DNA from: Cryptosporangium sp044454545
GTDB taxonomy: Bacteria; Actinomycetota; Actinomycetes; Mycobacteriales; Cryptosporangiaceae
DNA length: 64,000 nt
Assembly (NCBI RefSeq): GCF_044454545.1
Contig: NZ_JBITDV010000020.1
Span: forward strand, 1-64,000
Direction of reading: 5' to 3'
The notes under the pieces were generated by a model. The model was not told the DNA's origin and made no database searches. It saw only the letters and a list, made by a program, of their open reading frames with translations. Position numbers and translations under genes: made by a program. This document shows positions 42,567 to 52,237 of the stretch, one piece after another; the stretch's first letter is position 1, and each line of letters begins with the position of its first letter.

Positions 42567-43511
42567 GTGGCAATCAATGCAGGTTTCGTGGATCGCGCAC
42601 TGTCACGCGGCCGCTGGCGCGTCATGATCCTTTTCACCGCGGCCCTCACTGCCCTCGTCGGCAGCGCGGTCGTCCAGCAGCAGCCCGCACACGCCGCAGC
42701 GTGGAACCTCGTGTGGGCCGACGAGTTCAACGCGTCCGGCTCGCCCAGCAGCGCCAACTGGAACTACAACGTCGGCAATGGACTCAACCCCGGCCTCAAT
42801 GCCTTCGACGGCTGGGGCAATGGCGAGTGGGACTGGTACCGGCCCGAGAATTGCACGCAGTCCGGTGGCAACCTCGTGATGCGCGCCAACTGGCTCACGA
42901 CGCCGATCACGGTCAACGGCCGCAACTTCTACCAGACGTCGTGCCGCATGACGACGGACACGAAGAGGTCCTTCCAGTACGGCCGCATCGAGGCGCGGAT
43001 GGCGCTCCCGGCCGCCGCGGGCTCGTGGCCGGCCTTCTGGATGCTCGGTGACGCGTGCGACGAGACGTCCACGGGCGCGTACAACCCGGCGCAGACCTAC
43101 TACGACCGCATTCCCAGCAACTGGGCCAGCTGCGGCGAGGTCGACATCATGGAACACGCGAACGCGAACACGACCGTGACGAACAACATCTTCTGGGATC
43201 TGCGCACCGGAGTGTTCCCGTGGACGGCGGGTCAGAACGCCAACTACGTCGCCAACCCCGCCGTCAACAATGCTACGGCCTTCCACGTCTATGCGATCGA
43301 GTGGACGGCCGCGCAGATCCGCTGGTACGTCGACGGTGCGCAAACGCACGTGATCGACACGACGCCGGCAACCTTGGAGGAGTTCCGTAAGCCGTTCCAC
43401 ATCATTTTCAACCTGGCGCTGGGCGGCACGTATCCCGGGCAGAACCCCGTGCAGAGCCAGTTCCCGTTTACCGCGTCGATCGACTACGTGCGCTACTACC
43501 AGGCTGGATGA
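42567..43511 (+). CDS. Secreted GH16 endo-beta-1,3-glucanase (laminarinase-like)
   Basis: 314 residues. The signal peptide (WRVMILFTAALTALVGSAVV, cleavage after AHA) precedes a single GH16 domain: WNLVWADEFN start, catalytic motif EVDIMEH with Glu191 nucleophile, Asp193 and Glu196 acid/base, and IEWTAAQIRWYVDG, ending at DYVRYYQAG. GH16 enzymes cut beta-1,3 or mixed-linkage glucans outside the cell. A GTG at 42567 with GAGAGGA 8 bp upstream was chosen; an ATG at 42516 and one at 42624 are alternatives. There is no carbohydrate-binding module. It lies apart from the sugar operon, separated by recombinase debris, and has its own terminator. Confidence 0.88.
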   Translation: MAINAGFVDRALSRGRWRVMILFTAALTALVGSAVVQQQPAHAAAWNLVWADEFNASGSPSSANWNYNVGNGLNPGLNAFDGWGNGEWDWYRPENCTQSGGNLVMRANWLTTPITVNGRNFYQTSCRMTTDTKRSFQYGRIEARMALPAAAGSWPAFWMLGDACDETSTGAYNPAQTYYDRIPSNWASCGEVDIMEHANANTTVTNNIFWDLRTGVFPWTAGQNANYVANPAVNNATAFHVYAIEWTAAQIRWYVDGAQTHVIDTTPATLEEFRKPFHIIFNLALGGTYPGQNPVQSQFPFTASIDYVRYYQAG

Positions 43512-43514
43512 GTA

Positions 43515-43545
43515 GGGCCCGGCGTCGCGTTCAGGCGCCGGGCCC
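43515..43545 (+). terminator. Hairpin terminator of GH16 gene
   Basis: A 10-bp perfect stem (GGGCCCGGCG / CGCCGGGCCC) with an 11-nt loop starts 4 bp after the stop codon. Confidence 0.7.
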
Positions 43546-43595
43546 ACAGGTCCCAGTCAACTCAACGTGATTGCGCCGGTAAATCGTGAGCCGCA

Positions 43596-43640
43596 GTGTG
43601 CTGATGGTTCGGCTCGGTTCGGACACGTCAACCCCCACGG
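43596..43640 (+). repeat. Left copy of about 46-bp imperfect direct repeat
   Basis: The sequence begins GTGTGCTGATGGTTCGGCTC and ends CCCCCACGG. It recurs in the same orientation at 57,913-57,958 with a few substitutions and two short indels. The pair encloses the ROK/ABC/glycosidase operon. Confidence 0.55.
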
Positions 43641-43794
43641 CAGTTCTTCCGCGGGTGGGGGTACTCGCCTTTCTGGGCGAGGTCACTTGCGGCTCCTCCC
43701 TTCAGCCGATCGTCTTCGAGACTGGCACGGGTGCGTCGCGAAACCTCTAAGACGGCCCGCCCCACGCCGCATCGAGTCGTCAGGTGGGCTGCTC

Positions 43795-44148
43795 GCAGGG
43801 TCGGCAGGGTGGATCGGGCCGTCCAGCGCGGGCAGCCATAAGGCGACCGCGTGAACGTCGAGCACGGGTATGAGGGCGTCGAGTCGGCGGCCGGCGAAGG
43901 CACGTTCGTATTCGCCGCCGACGATCGCGTCGAACGGCCGGTCTGGCGCGGTTGCCGCGTCGAGCAGTGCGGCGGCTCGCGGGCGGCGGCACCATGGGCG
44001 GCGACGGGTGTGTCCTCCGTCGATGTACTCCGCGACGGTGCGGCCGTGTCCGCCGATCAGCTCGTTGGCGGCTTCTCGTTGCCAGCCTCGGGAGGATGCG
44101 CGTCCTGGAATTCGGTGGTGGACATCCGGGCGTAGAACGCGAACCGCA
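43795..44148 (-). pseudogene. Serine recombinase remnant (resolvase/integrase N-terminal domain)
   Basis: The minus strand reads LRFAFYARMSTTEFQD, with the catalytic-serine region of serine recombinases. After a frameshift come WQREAANELIGGHGRTVAEY, AAALLDAATAPDRPFDAIVG, EYERAF and VALWLPALDGPI, the rest of the catalytic domain. The large DNA-binding part is missing. It lies just inside the left direct repeat and is the likely engine of a former integrative element. Confidence 0.6.
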
Positions 44149-44199
44149 GAGTGGGGGCGTCGACGGTCTCGAGCGGGTCAGTGGTGCCCTTCCGGTCAG

Positions 44200-44345
44200 C
44201 GACCCATGCGGCCAACGGGCTGGACGAGGCGGTCATCCCCTATCTGCGCGAGCGCACCGGTCAGGGCTGTCTGCATGCCACCCGGCTCCACCGCGAGGTC
44301 ACCGCGAAGGGCTTCACCGGCGGCTACGGTTGGTTGCGGCAAGAC
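44200..44345 (+). pseudogene. ISL3-like transposase fragment
   Basis: The plus strand gives VIPYLRERTGQGCLHATRLH and REVTAKGFTGGYGWLRQ, the segment seen in the central region of ISL3 transposases (YL..R...G..A..L..E....G..G). A different frame downstream (LDLDKLCPDVPDGDWAGLLR and FFRYLVEQCELD, to about 44,520) looks protein-like but unassigned. Confidence 0.4.
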
Positions 44346-44562
44346 TCTGCTGGATCTCGACAAGCTGTGTCCGGACGTGCCGGACGGTGATTGGGCCGGC
44401 CTTCTGCGGATGATCGAGACCTGCTCTGTAGCGACCGCTCTGAAGAAGCACAAAGGGACTCCGGCAGTTCTTCCGCTACCTGGTCGAGCAGTGCGAGCTC
44501 GACGTCTCACCGATGGAACATGGACACCGAACCGGTCCTGCTGCACGGCAACGGGGCGGTCC

Positions 44563-45816
44563 TCAGTCCATGACGAGGACGCTGGCCCGGGGTGCCAGGA
44601 AGTGGTCCATCACGAGTTCCGCCGCGCCGAGTGCCGCGACCTGCTCGCTCACCATGGAACCCACAACCGAGAACGGCTCCCGCGGCATGATGAGCTCGTT
44701 CCGGACCGCAGGCTCGAGAACGGGGAGGAAAGCCGTGCTGAGGCGGTCCCAGATCGGGCCGCCGATGACGACGCGCGAGACGTCGAGGAAGTTGACGAGC
44801 ACCCCGATCCCGACGGCGACGCGGTGGGCTGCCCGCCGCAGGAGGTCGGAGGCATTGGGGTCACCGGAGGCCGCCAGCTCCGAGAGCCGGGTGCAGGCAT
44901 CGTCGATGGCCGAGTAGTCGGTCAGGTCCGGCAGCCGCATGAGTCCGGCCTGCGCGGCCTGGATGACCAGCGCCTCGGGGACGCAGGCAGCGGCCAGTCC
45001 GCCCCGTCGCCCGCCCCAACCGAGGTCTTCCGCGGAGGGGTCGACGAGGATGTCGCCGACCTCGCCGATGTTGTTGCTCACGCCGCGCAGCACCTGGCCG
45101 GCCGTGACCACGGAGGCTCCGACACCGGACCCGAGGTAGAGAAACAGGAAGTCCGAGCCGGCCGAGGTGCGCAGCTCGGCCGTGGCCGACGCCGTGACGT
45201 CCTTGTCCAGTAGGACCGGCATGCCCGTGAAGTCGTGGAGGTCCGCCCGCAGTTTCACGTCGTGCCACCGGGGGAGCTGCGGCGGGTCGAGCATGACACC
45301 GCTGACGATGTCGAGGGGCCCCGGCACCGCGATGCCTAAACCCAGCACGCGGTGCCGGTCCGCCCCGGCGGCGCTGATGAGCCGACCCGTGCTCAGGGCG
45401 ATGAGCGAGATCACCTCGCGAGGGTTGACATCGTGGGGCACGCGCAGCTGCAACCGCTCGCGGACCTCGCCGGCGAGGTCGAGCAGCAGCAGCGTGAGGC
45501 GCGCCGGGTCAAGGTGCACGCCCACGGCGAACGCTCCGTCGGCCTTGACTCTCAAGGGAATGCTCGGTCGCCCCCGCGCCGCGTCGAGAGGCGGGCTCTC
45601 CTGCACCATCCCGTCCTCGATGAGGCGGCGAGTGATGTTCGAGATGGTCTGCGAGGACAGCCCGGAGGTGCGTTGCACGTCGGTTCGGCTTCGTCCCGGG
45701 TCGCGGCGAATGAGGTCCAGGACGACTGCTTGGTTGTAGTCCGCCAGGCGGAGCAGGTTACTCCCTCGCAGCACCTCGGCCCTCCCTCGTGCGTCCGTCG
45801 ATTCCAGGGCGTACAT
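44563..45816 (-). CDS. ROK-family transcriptional repressor
   Basis: 417 residues from ATG 45816. The winged HTH (LRGSNLLRLADYNQAVVLDL, then TDVQRTSGLSSQTISNITRR) is followed by a ROK sugar-kinase-like domain: LGLGIAVPGPLD, the GVGASVV phosphate loop, and GEVGDILVDP. The usual ROK zinc CxCGxxGC cluster is not seen; the corresponding segment is DLGWGGRRGGL, so zinc binding is probably lost. It is divergent from the sugar ABC operon and is the obvious local repressor, with a sugar or sugar phosphate as inducer. A longer start at 45876 is possible but lacks a ribosome site. Confidence 0.85.
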   Translation of the reverse strand: MYALESTDARGRAEVLRGSNLLRLADYNQAVVLDLIRRDPGRSRTDVQRTSGLSSQTISNITRRLIEDGMVQESPPLDAARGRPSIPLRVKADGAFAVGVHLDPARLTLLLLDLAGEVRERLQLRVPHDVNPREVISLIALSTGRLISAAGADRHRVLGLGIAVPGPLDIVSGVMLDPPQLPRWHDVKLRADLHDFTGMPVLLDKDVTASATAELRTSAGSDFLFLYLGSGVGASVVTAGQVLRGVSNNIGEVGDILVDPSAEDLGWGGRRGGLAAACVPEALVIQAAQAGLMRLPDLTDYSAIDDACTRLSELAASGDPNASDLLRRAAHRVAVGIGVLVNFLDVSRVVIGGPIWDRLSTAFLPVLEPAVRNELIMPREPFSVVGSMVSEQVAALGAAELVMDHFLAPRASVLVMD

Positions 45817-45901
45817 CCGTGTTGACTCATAGTTCCATCGTTTGGGCCAAAAGGCGACCGGCCCCGGAGCGAGCAATCCGCAAGCGGTGACCAGGAAGTT
45901 C

Positions 45902-45963
45902 TTGACCGTCCTGTTAACAACGGATTACTGTCCCAACTGATTTTTCCCATCGGTTGGAAAAAT
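45902..45963 (+). promoter_or_regulatory. Promoter and palindromic operator of the sugar operon
   Basis: TTGACC (45,902-45,907), a 17-bp spacer and TTACTG (45,925-45,930) form a plausible sigma-70-type promoter. Just downstream, ATTTTTCC (45,940-45,947) and GGAAAAAT (45,956-45,963) are an exact 8-bp inverted repeat with an 8-bp gap, strikingly AT-rich in this genome. It lies 34 bp before the binding-protein ATG. This is a good ROK operator candidate that would block transcription. Confidence 0.6.
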
Positions 45964-45997
45964 ACGGCCCACGAACCGTGAGCAGGAGAAGATCGCA

Positions 45998-47356
45998 ATG
46001 AAGCGGACACGTGTGTTAGCCATCGTCGCCGCCGGGACCGCCATGGCGAGCGTGCTGGCAGCCTGCTCCGGCGGGAGCACGGACGGCGGCCAGGATGGCA
46101 GTGACGGACCGGTGACGGTCTCCATCATGGAGTTCCAGCAGACGCGCATCGACGGGGTGAAAAAGCTCATCCCCGGCTTCGAGGCCGCGATGAAGGCGCA
46201 GGGCAAGGACATCAAGGTCAAGCTCGTCGCCGACGTCCTCACCGACGACCAGTTCAAGACGAAGGTCACCCAGCAGCTCATCGCCAAGCAGGCCCCCGAC
46301 CTCATCGACATCGGTGACAGCCTCGTCCCCGGGTGGGCCGGCGCCGGCTATCTCGCCCCGATCGACGACTACCTCAAGAACTGGGACGGATGGAAGCACT
46401 ACTACCCGCAGATCAAGAAGGCCATGGTCCGCCAGGACGGCAAGATCTACGCCCTGGTGCACGACACCGGCGTGCAGAACCTCTTCTACCGCAAGGACCA
46501 GCTCACCCAGTTCGGCATCAACACCACCCAGCCGACCACCTGGGACGATCTCATCTCGCGCCTCGAGCAGATCAAGCAGAAGACCGGCGGTACGCCCATC
46601 GTCATCCCGGCCGGGACGGCGTGGGGCGGTAGCACCTGGACCGAGGGCTTCCAGCCCATCCTCGGCGGCACCGACAAGAACTACTACAGCCTCCAGACCG
46701 GCAAGTGGGACCTTCGGAGCCCCGGCTTCGCCGCGGTGTTCAACCTGTACTACGACTTGTACTCCAAGGGCCTGCTCCCCGTGCAGGATCTCGAGAACCC
46801 CAACCCCTGGGAGCCGACGAAGTACGTCAAGTTCCCCGCAGGCACGATCCAGGTCTCGGCACAGGGCACCTCGGGGTGGAAGTTCGACTGGGGCCCGGAG
46901 GGCAAGGCGCCCATCAAGGACCTCAACGAGAAGGTCGACACCTGGCAGTACCCCGGCCTGCGCAGCGGTGACTCGCCCTTCGGGTGGAGCGGCCTCGGGT
47001 TCGGCTACGGCATGCCGGCCGCGTCCCCGCACAAGGCCGCCGCAATGCTCCTCGCCGAGTATCTGTCCACCGGCGAACCCCTCGCGGACCAGCTGGTGAC
47101 CTCCGGTGCCGCGTCGCCGCGCGACGACCTCAACAGCGTCAAGCCGTACGCCGACGAGCCGAAGCTCCTGCAGGCGGGCAAAGACCTCTCGAGCAGCGTG
47201 TACGTGCCGACCGGTGACGGCGCCGACCAGGTGGCCCAGGCCGTTGCCGCAGCGACCGAGCTCATCATCAACGGCAAGGCCGACGGAGCGCAGGCCTACG
47301 AAGCATTCGTCAAGAATGCGAAGGACATCCTCGGGCCTGACCTCGTCAAGGAGTGA
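45998..47356 (+). CDS. ABC sugar-binding lipoprotein
   Basis: 452 residues of the family-1 (CUT1) extracellular binding proteins. The lipoprotein signal is MKRTRVLAIVAAGTAMASVL with lipobox LAAC. The body carries the classic DLIDIGDSLVPGWAGAGYLAP and YALVHDTGVQNLFYRKD segments. It would deliver an oligosaccharide to the two permeases. GGAGAAG precedes the ATG. Gene order and the ROK control suggest the ligand is a mannose- or galactose-containing oligosaccharide, an inference from the hydrolases downstream. Confidence 0.9.
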   Translation: MKRTRVLAIVAAGTAMASVLAACSGGSTDGGQDGSDGPVTVSIMEFQQTRIDGVKKLIPGFEAAMKAQGKDIKVKLVADVLTDDQFKTKVTQQLIAKQAPDLIDIGDSLVPGWAGAGYLAPIDDYLKNWDGWKHYYPQIKKAMVRQDGKIYALVHDTGVQNLFYRKDQLTQFGINTTQPTTWDDLISRLEQIKQKTGGTPIVIPAGTAWGGSTWTEGFQPILGGTDKNYYSLQTGKWDLRSPGFAAVFNLYYDLYSKGLLPVQDLENPNPWEPTKYVKFPAGTIQVSAQGTSGWKFDWGPEGKAPIKDLNEKVDTWQYPGLRSGDSPFGWSGLGFGYGMPAASPHKAAAMLLAEYLSTGEPLADQLVTSGAASPRDDLNSVKPYADEPKLLQAGKDLSSSVYVPTGDGADQVAQAVAAATELIINGKADGAQAYEAFVKNAKDILGPDLVKE

Positions 47357-47366
47357 GCGCCCGCCC

Positions 47367-48308
47367 ATGACTACTACTGCCGTAACCGCTTCGCCGGCGG
47401 CCGGCCCCACCGGGCAGGCGCCGGCGAAGCGGCGCTCCCGTCGAACCTGGCCCTTGGTGCTTCTGCTGCTCGGACCGGCGGCCCTGCTCATCGTCGTCTT
47501 CATCCTGGCGCCGGCCGTGTACGGCGTGTACCTCAGCCTCACCAACACCCAGCTGACGGGGTTCGCCGCGCGCGACCCGCACTTCGTCGGTCTCGACAAC
47601 TTCACCTACCTGCTGTCGAACGCCGACTTCCTGGCATCGCTCGGCCGGACGGGCGAGTTCGTCCTCTATTCGGCGATCATCGGCCAGACCGTGCTCGGGA
47701 TGACGGCCGCCGTCCTGCTGACCCGGCCCTGGGTGCGGGGGAAGGGACTCATCGGCGCTGCGATTCTGCTGCCGATGGTAGTTCCCGAGGTGGTCGCGTC
47801 CCTGGCCTGGGCGAGCGTGCTGTCGAACAACTCCGCCGGCACCCTCAACCGGCTGACCGGGCTGTTCGGTGCCGACCCCACCGACTGGCTGCAGGTCGTG
47901 CCCCTGGCGTCCGTCGTCGTCGTCAACATCTGGCGCGGCATCGCCTTCGCCATGATCATGTTCCAGGCCGCGCTGGAGGACGTCCCCGGCGAGCTCATCG
48001 AGGCGGCGCGCATGGACGGCGCCACGGCCGTGCAGGTCTTCCGGTTCATCACGCTGCCGCTCATCCGCGGACCGGTCTTCCTCTACCTACTCCTCACCAC
48101 GATCAGCACCATCGGCGCCTTCGGGCTGGTCTACTTCCTCACCCAGGGCGGTCCGGGTGGTCGTACGACGATCACCGCGATCTACATCTACCAGCGCGCC
48201 CTGCAGTTCACGCAGATCGGCATCGGCAGCGCCGCCTCCATGATCCTGCTCGCGCTGGTGCTCGTCCTCGGCCTGACCTACGTCCGCCTCGCGAAGGTCG
48301 AGGTGTGA
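47367..48308 (+). CDS. ABC sugar transporter permease (MalF-like)
   Basis: 313 residues, six membrane helices. The first (LVLLLLGPAALLIVVFILAP) is followed by the cytoplasmic coupling EAA loop (IEAARMDGATAVQVFRFITLPLI), and YFLTQGGPGGRTTITAIYIY is typical of CUT1 MalF-type subunits. It starts 10 bp after the binding-protein stop and ends 1 bp before the partner gene. It works with the second permease and an ATPase not encoded here. Confidence 0.9.
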   Translation: MTTTAVTASPAAGPTGQAPAKRRSRRTWPLVLLLLGPAALLIVVFILAPAVYGVYLSLTNTQLTGFAARDPHFVGLDNFTYLLSNADFLASLGRTGEFVLYSAIIGQTVLGMTAAVLLTRPWVRGKGLIGAAILLPMVVPEVVASLAWASVLSNNSAGTLNRLTGLFGADPTDWLQVVPLASVVVVNIWRGIAFAMIMFQAALEDVPGELIEAARMDGATAVQVFRFITLPLIRGPVFLYLLLTTISTIGAFGLVYFLTQGGPGGRTTITAIYIYQRALQFTQIGIGSAASMILLALVLVLGLTYVRLAKVEV

Positions 48309-48309
48309 G

Positions 48310-49203
48310 ATGACCGCCGTCACGAGCCGTCAGGAGCCGTCACGCACGGCGGACCTCGCCGCGCCGAGGTCGAAACGGCCTCTCGCGGGCATCGATATCG
48401 CCAAGCGTGCGCTGGGCACGATGCTGATCGTCCTGCTCGTCGTCTTCTGCGTCGCACCCTTCGCCTGGCTCGTGCTCAGCGCCATCGACGCACACGCCGG
48501 CCCCAACGTCCAGGCCCCTTCCCTCTCCCTCGACAACTTCGTCCACTTCTTCACCAAGTCGGGCACTCCTCGGTTGCTCGTCAACAGCCTCGTCATCGGC
48601 GTCGGCGCGACGGCGGTCAACCTCGTCCTCGGGCTGGCCGGGGGCTACGCCCTGGCCCGGTTCGACTTCCGTGGACGACGGCTGTTCATGTTCGGCATCT
48701 TGTTGGTGCGGGTCGTACCGTCGCCCGCCACCATCGTGCCGCTGTACCTCATCATGGTGAAGCTCCAGCTCACCGACACCCTGTCCGGCCTGATCCTCGT
48801 CGAGGCGGCACTGCAGCTGCCCGTCACCCTCTGGCTGCTCAAGGGGACGGTCTCGGCCGTACCGATCGAGCTCGAGGAAGCGGCCTGGCTCGACGGCAGC
48901 ACCCGCATCCAGGCGATTCGCCGTGTCGTCCTCCCGCTCGTCGGACCCGGCCTGGGCGCCGCGGCCATGCTGACGTTCATGGGTGTCTGGGGCGACTTCC
49001 TCACCCCGTTGGTGATGCTCCAGAGGCAGGACCTCTACCCCCTGTCCATCGGGCTCTTCCGCGCCTTCAGCGAGCACAACCAGGTCGACTGGGGCCTGCT
49101 CGCCGCCAGCTCGATCGTCTACGTAGCGCCGCCCGCGATCCTCTACCTCTTCGTCCGTAAGCACTTGTTGCGCTCCAGCCTCGGCGGAGCGTTGAAGGGA
49201 TGA
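48310..49203 (+). CDS. ABC sugar transporter permease (MalG-like)
   Basis: 297 residues, six helices: TMLIVLLVVFCVAPFAWLVL first, then YALARFDFRGRRLF and the EAA loop (LEEAAWLDGSTRIQAIRRVVLPL), the MalG mark. The C-terminus is FVRKHLLRSSLGGALKG, as in relatives. It is immediately followed by the GH38 gene (7 bp). Import is presumably powered by a shared MsmK/MsiK-type ATPase elsewhere, as is common in actinobacterial CUT1 systems. Confidence 0.9.
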   Translation: MTAVTSRQEPSRTADLAAPRSKRPLAGIDIAKRALGTMLIVLLVVFCVAPFAWLVLSAIDAHAGPNVQAPSLSLDNFVHFFTKSGTPRLLVNSLVIGVGATAVNLVLGLAGGYALARFDFRGRRLFMFGILLVRVVPSPATIVPLYLIMVKLQLTDTLSGLILVEAALQLPVTLWLLKGTVSAVPIELEEAAWLDGSTRIQAIRRVVLPLVGPGLGAAAMLTFMGVWGDFLTPLVMLQRQDLYPLSIGLFRAFSEHNQVDWGLLAASSIVYVAPPAILYLFVRKHLLRSSLGGALKG

Positions 49204-49210
49204 CCAGTTC

Positions 49211-52200
49211 GTGACCGTCGACCAGAACCCCCACGGACGCGTACGTCTGGACAGCGCCGCTCTGGCCATGCAGCGGGTTCGCCGTTTCACCCGGTTCCGC
49301 CTCGCACCGGCGGTCTATTCCGAGGCCCGGCCGGTCGAGGTGAGCGCCTGGGTCGTCGGCGGTGAGCCCGTCCCCTTCGACGAGGCCAGCGGCCAGCGCT
49401 TCGAGCCCGTGCGGATGGGGATGCCGTGGGGCCGGCCGTGGGACACCGTGTGGTTCGACGTGCGGGGCGTTGCGCCCAGCGCCTGGGCGCCGGAGGAGAC
49501 CGAGCTCGTCGTCGATCTGGGCTTCACGGCCGATCAACCCGGGTTCCAGGCCGAGGCCACGGCCTACCGACCGGACGGCTCGATCGTGAAGGCGATCGAG
49601 CCGCTCAATGCCTGGGTACCGCTGCCGCAGAGCGGCCCCTTCCGCCTCCTGATCGAGGCGGCGGCCAACCCGGTGGTCCAGGTCCCCTACGAGTACGAGC
49701 CGACCCTGCTCGGTGACCCGCGAACCTCCGGCGACGAGCCGCGCTACACCCTGCGCCGCCTCGAGGTCGCGCGACGCGACCTCGTCGTGTGGGAGCTCCT
49801 GCAGGACGTGTACGCACTCGACGGGCTCGTGGGCGTGCTGCCGCCCGAGGGCATCCGCCGGGCGGCCATCGTCAGCGCCCTCGAGCGGATGGTCGACGTC
49901 ATGGACCCCGACGACGTGCCGGGGACGGCGGCGCTGGGGCGCGAGGTCCTCGCGCCGGTCCTCTCGACGAAGGCACCGGCGAGCGCCCTTCGCGTCTCCG
50001 CCGTGGGACACGCCCACATCGACTGTGCCTGGCTGTGGCCCACCCGCGAGACCGAGCGCAAGGTGGCGCGTACGTTCGCCAACGTGCTCGATCTCATCGA
50101 GCGCGACCCCGAGTTCGTCTTTGCCGCCTCCTCGGCTCAGCAGTACGCCTGGCTGAAGGACGGCCAGCCCGGGCTCTACGCGAGGGTTCGAGACGCCGTC
50201 GCCGCGGGCCGCATCCGCCCGGTGGGGGGAATGTGGGTCGAGTCCGACACCAACATGCCGGGGGGCGAGGCGCTGGCCCGCCAGTTCGTACTCGGCAAGC
50301 GGTTCTTCCTCGAGGAGTTCGGGGTCGTGTCGGACGAGGTGTGGCTGCCGGACTCCTTCGGCTACAGCGCGTCGCTGCCCCAGATCGCCACCGCGGCCGG
50401 CGCACGGTACTTCGTCACCCAGAAGCCGTCGTGGAACGAGACGAACGCCATTCCGTACTCCACCTTCCTCTGGGAGGGCATCGACGGGTCGCGCATCTTC
50501 ACCCACCTGCCTCCGGCCGAGACCTACAACTCCGACCTCGACGGCCCCGACCTGGCCCGCGCCGAGCGGAACTTCAGCGAGAAGGGCGTGGCCCACGAGG
50601 TGCTCGGCCTGTTCGGCTGGGGCGACGGCGGAGGTGGCCCGACGCGGGAGATGCTGGCGATGGCGGCACGCAAGGCCGACCTCGACGGCTCACCCCGCAT
50701 CCGCCTGACCGACCCCACGTCCTTCTTCCGGGCCGCCGAGGCGGAGCTGCCGGATCCGCCCGTCTGGGTCGGCGAGATGTACCTCGAGCTACATCGAGGC
50801 GCGCTCGTCTCGCAGCAAAAGACCAAGCGCGGCAACCGCCACAGCGAGGCACTGCTCCGCCAGGCCGAGCTGTGGGCCGCCACGGCGGCCATCCTGAAGG
50901 GCGCCACCTATCCCACGGCACAGCTGGAGGACGCCTGGCGCACCGTCCTGCTCCAGCAGTTCCACGACATCCTGCCCGGCACCGCGATCGCCTGGGTACA
51001 CCAGGACGCCGAAGCCGGGTACGCGCGGGTCGAGTCGTTGCTCGAGGGACTCATTGAGACCGCGCTGGCCGCCCTGACCGGTGACGGCGACGTGCCGCTG
51101 GCCGCGAACGCCGGCCCCCTGGCGCAGCACGGCGTTCCGGCCATGGGGATCGGTCCGGCGTCCGCGCCCGTACCGGCAACGCCACGAGTCGAGGACGGGG
51201 TCTGGGTCGTCGAGGACGACCGGCTGCGAGTGGTCGTCGACGACAGGGGCGTCCTGGTCTCGGTCCGCGACCGCGTGGCGGACCGTGAGCTCCTCCCGGA
51301 GGGGACCGCGGGCGGAGTGCTGCAGCTACTGCGCGACACCCCCCGCGAGTGGGACGCCTGGGACATCAACGAGGAGGACCAGCGGTCCGGTCAGGAACTC
51401 CTCGAGCCGACCCGGGTGCACGGTGACAACGACGCGGTCGTCGTCCGGCACAACATCGGCAAGTCCACGGTCGACGTGCGCATCAGCGTTGTCGACGGCC
51501 ACCTCGACCTGGCCTTCGACATCGACTGGCAGGAGTCGCAGAAGCTGCTCAAGCTGGCCTTCCCCCTCGACGTGCGCGCGGACCGTGCCGCGTCGGAGAT
51601 TCAGTTCGGACACCTGCACCGGCCGATCCACCGCAACACGTCGTGGGACGCCGCGCGCTTCGAGACCGTTGCCCATCGCTGGATCCACGTCGGCGAACCG
51701 AGCTGGGGCGTGGCGATCGCGAACGACGTGGTGTACGGCCACGACCTGCGGACCGTCGCGGCACCGTCGGGGCGCCCGATGGTGATGGCGCGGCTCTCGC
51801 TCTTGCGGGCGCCCCGTTACCCCGACCCCTCGGCCGACCAGGGAAGGCACAGCTTCACCGTCAGCCTGCGTCCCGGTGGCATTCCCGAGGCCGTCGCGGA
51901 CGGCTACCGGCAGCAGCTTCCCCCGCGAGCCCTGCACGGCGCGCCCGTGGCTCCGCTCGTCGTCGTCTCGAACCCCGCCGCCGTCGTCGAGGCGGTCAAA
52001 CTGGCCGAGGACGGAAGCGGCGACCTCGTCCTGCGGCTGTACGAGGCCCACGGCGACCGTTGCGAGGCTACCGTGACCACTTCGGTGAACTGGGACGCCG
52101 TCGAGGCCACCGACCTGCTCGAGTGTCCCACCGGTGCCGGTGCGGTCCAGCGGGTCGAGCCCTGCCGGGTCGAGGTGAGCCTGCGACCGTTCGAGCTGCT

Positions 52201-52237
52201 GACCCTGCGCTTTCGCGCGCCTCGCGCCGCGGCATGA
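49211..52237 (+). CDS. GH38 alpha-mannosidase
   Basis: 1008 residues, no signal peptide, so cytoplasmic. The catalytic domain shows the zinc-binding GHAHIDCAWLWP and the nucleophile Asp381 in WLPDSFGYSASLPQI, followed by FGWGDGGGGPT and a middle three-helix bundle (LHRGALVSQQKTKRGNRH). The C-terminal beta domains are complete. GH38 enzymes remove alpha-mannose from N-glycan or mannan oligosaccharides. The start is a GTG at 49211; the stop overlaps the GH2 start (ATGA). It would act on sugars brought in by the upstream transporter. Confidence 0.92.
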   Translation: MTVDQNPHGRVRLDSAALAMQRVRRFTRFRLAPAVYSEARPVEVSAWVVGGEPVPFDEASGQRFEPVRMGMPWGRPWDTVWFDVRGVAPSAWAPEETELVVDLGFTADQPGFQAEATAYRPDGSIVKAIEPLNAWVPLPQSGPFRLLIEAAANPVVQVPYEYEPTLLGDPRTSGDEPRYTLRRLEVARRDLVVWELLQDVYALDGLVGVLPPEGIRRAAIVSALERMVDVMDPDDVPGTAALGREVLAPVLSTKAPASALRVSAVGHAHIDCAWLWPTRETERKVARTFANVLDLIERDPEFVFAASSAQQYAWLKDGQPGLYARVRDAVAAGRIRPVGGMWVESDTNMPGGEALARQFVLGKRFFLEEFGVVSDEVWLPDSFGYSASLPQIATAAGARYFVTQKPSWNETNAIPYSTFLWEGIDGSRIFTHLPPAETYNSDLDGPDLARAERNFSEKGVAHEVLGLFGWGDGGGGPTREMLAMAARKADLDGSPRIRLTDPTSFFRAAEAELPDPPVWVGEMYLELHRGALVSQQKTKRGNRHSEALLRQAELWAATAAILKGATYPTAQLEDAWRTVLLQQFHDILPGTAIAWVHQDAEAGYARVESLLEGLIETALAALTGDGDVPLAANAGPLAQHGVPAMGIGPASAPVPATPRVEDGVWVVEDDRLRVVVDDRGVLVSVRDRVADRELLPEGTAGGVLQLLRDTPREWDAWDINEEDQRSGQELLEPTRVHGDNDAVVVRHNIGKSTVDVRISVVDGHLDLAFDIDWQESQKLLKLAFPLDVRADRAASEIQFGHLHRPIHRNTSWDAARFETVAHRWIHVGEPSWGVAIANDVVYGHDLRTVAAPSGRPMVMARLSLLRAPRYPDPSADQGRHSFTVSLRPGGIPEAVADGYRQQLPPRALHGAPVAPLVVVSNPAAVVEAVKLAEDGSGDLVLRLYEAHGDRCEATVTTSVNWDAVEATDLLECPTGAGAVQRVEPCRVEVSLRPFELLTLRFRAPRAAA

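Noticed and set aside
42146..43051. 301-codon plus-strand open frame spanning the GH16 upstream region
   Set aside because: Its second half is the GH16 gene read in the wrong frame; the first half has no recognisable domain or ribosome site.
46707..46720. GGGACCTTCGGAGC resembling the DosR-like box
   Set aside because: It lies deep inside the sugar-binding-protein coding sequence, has a poor right half and no gene start nearby.
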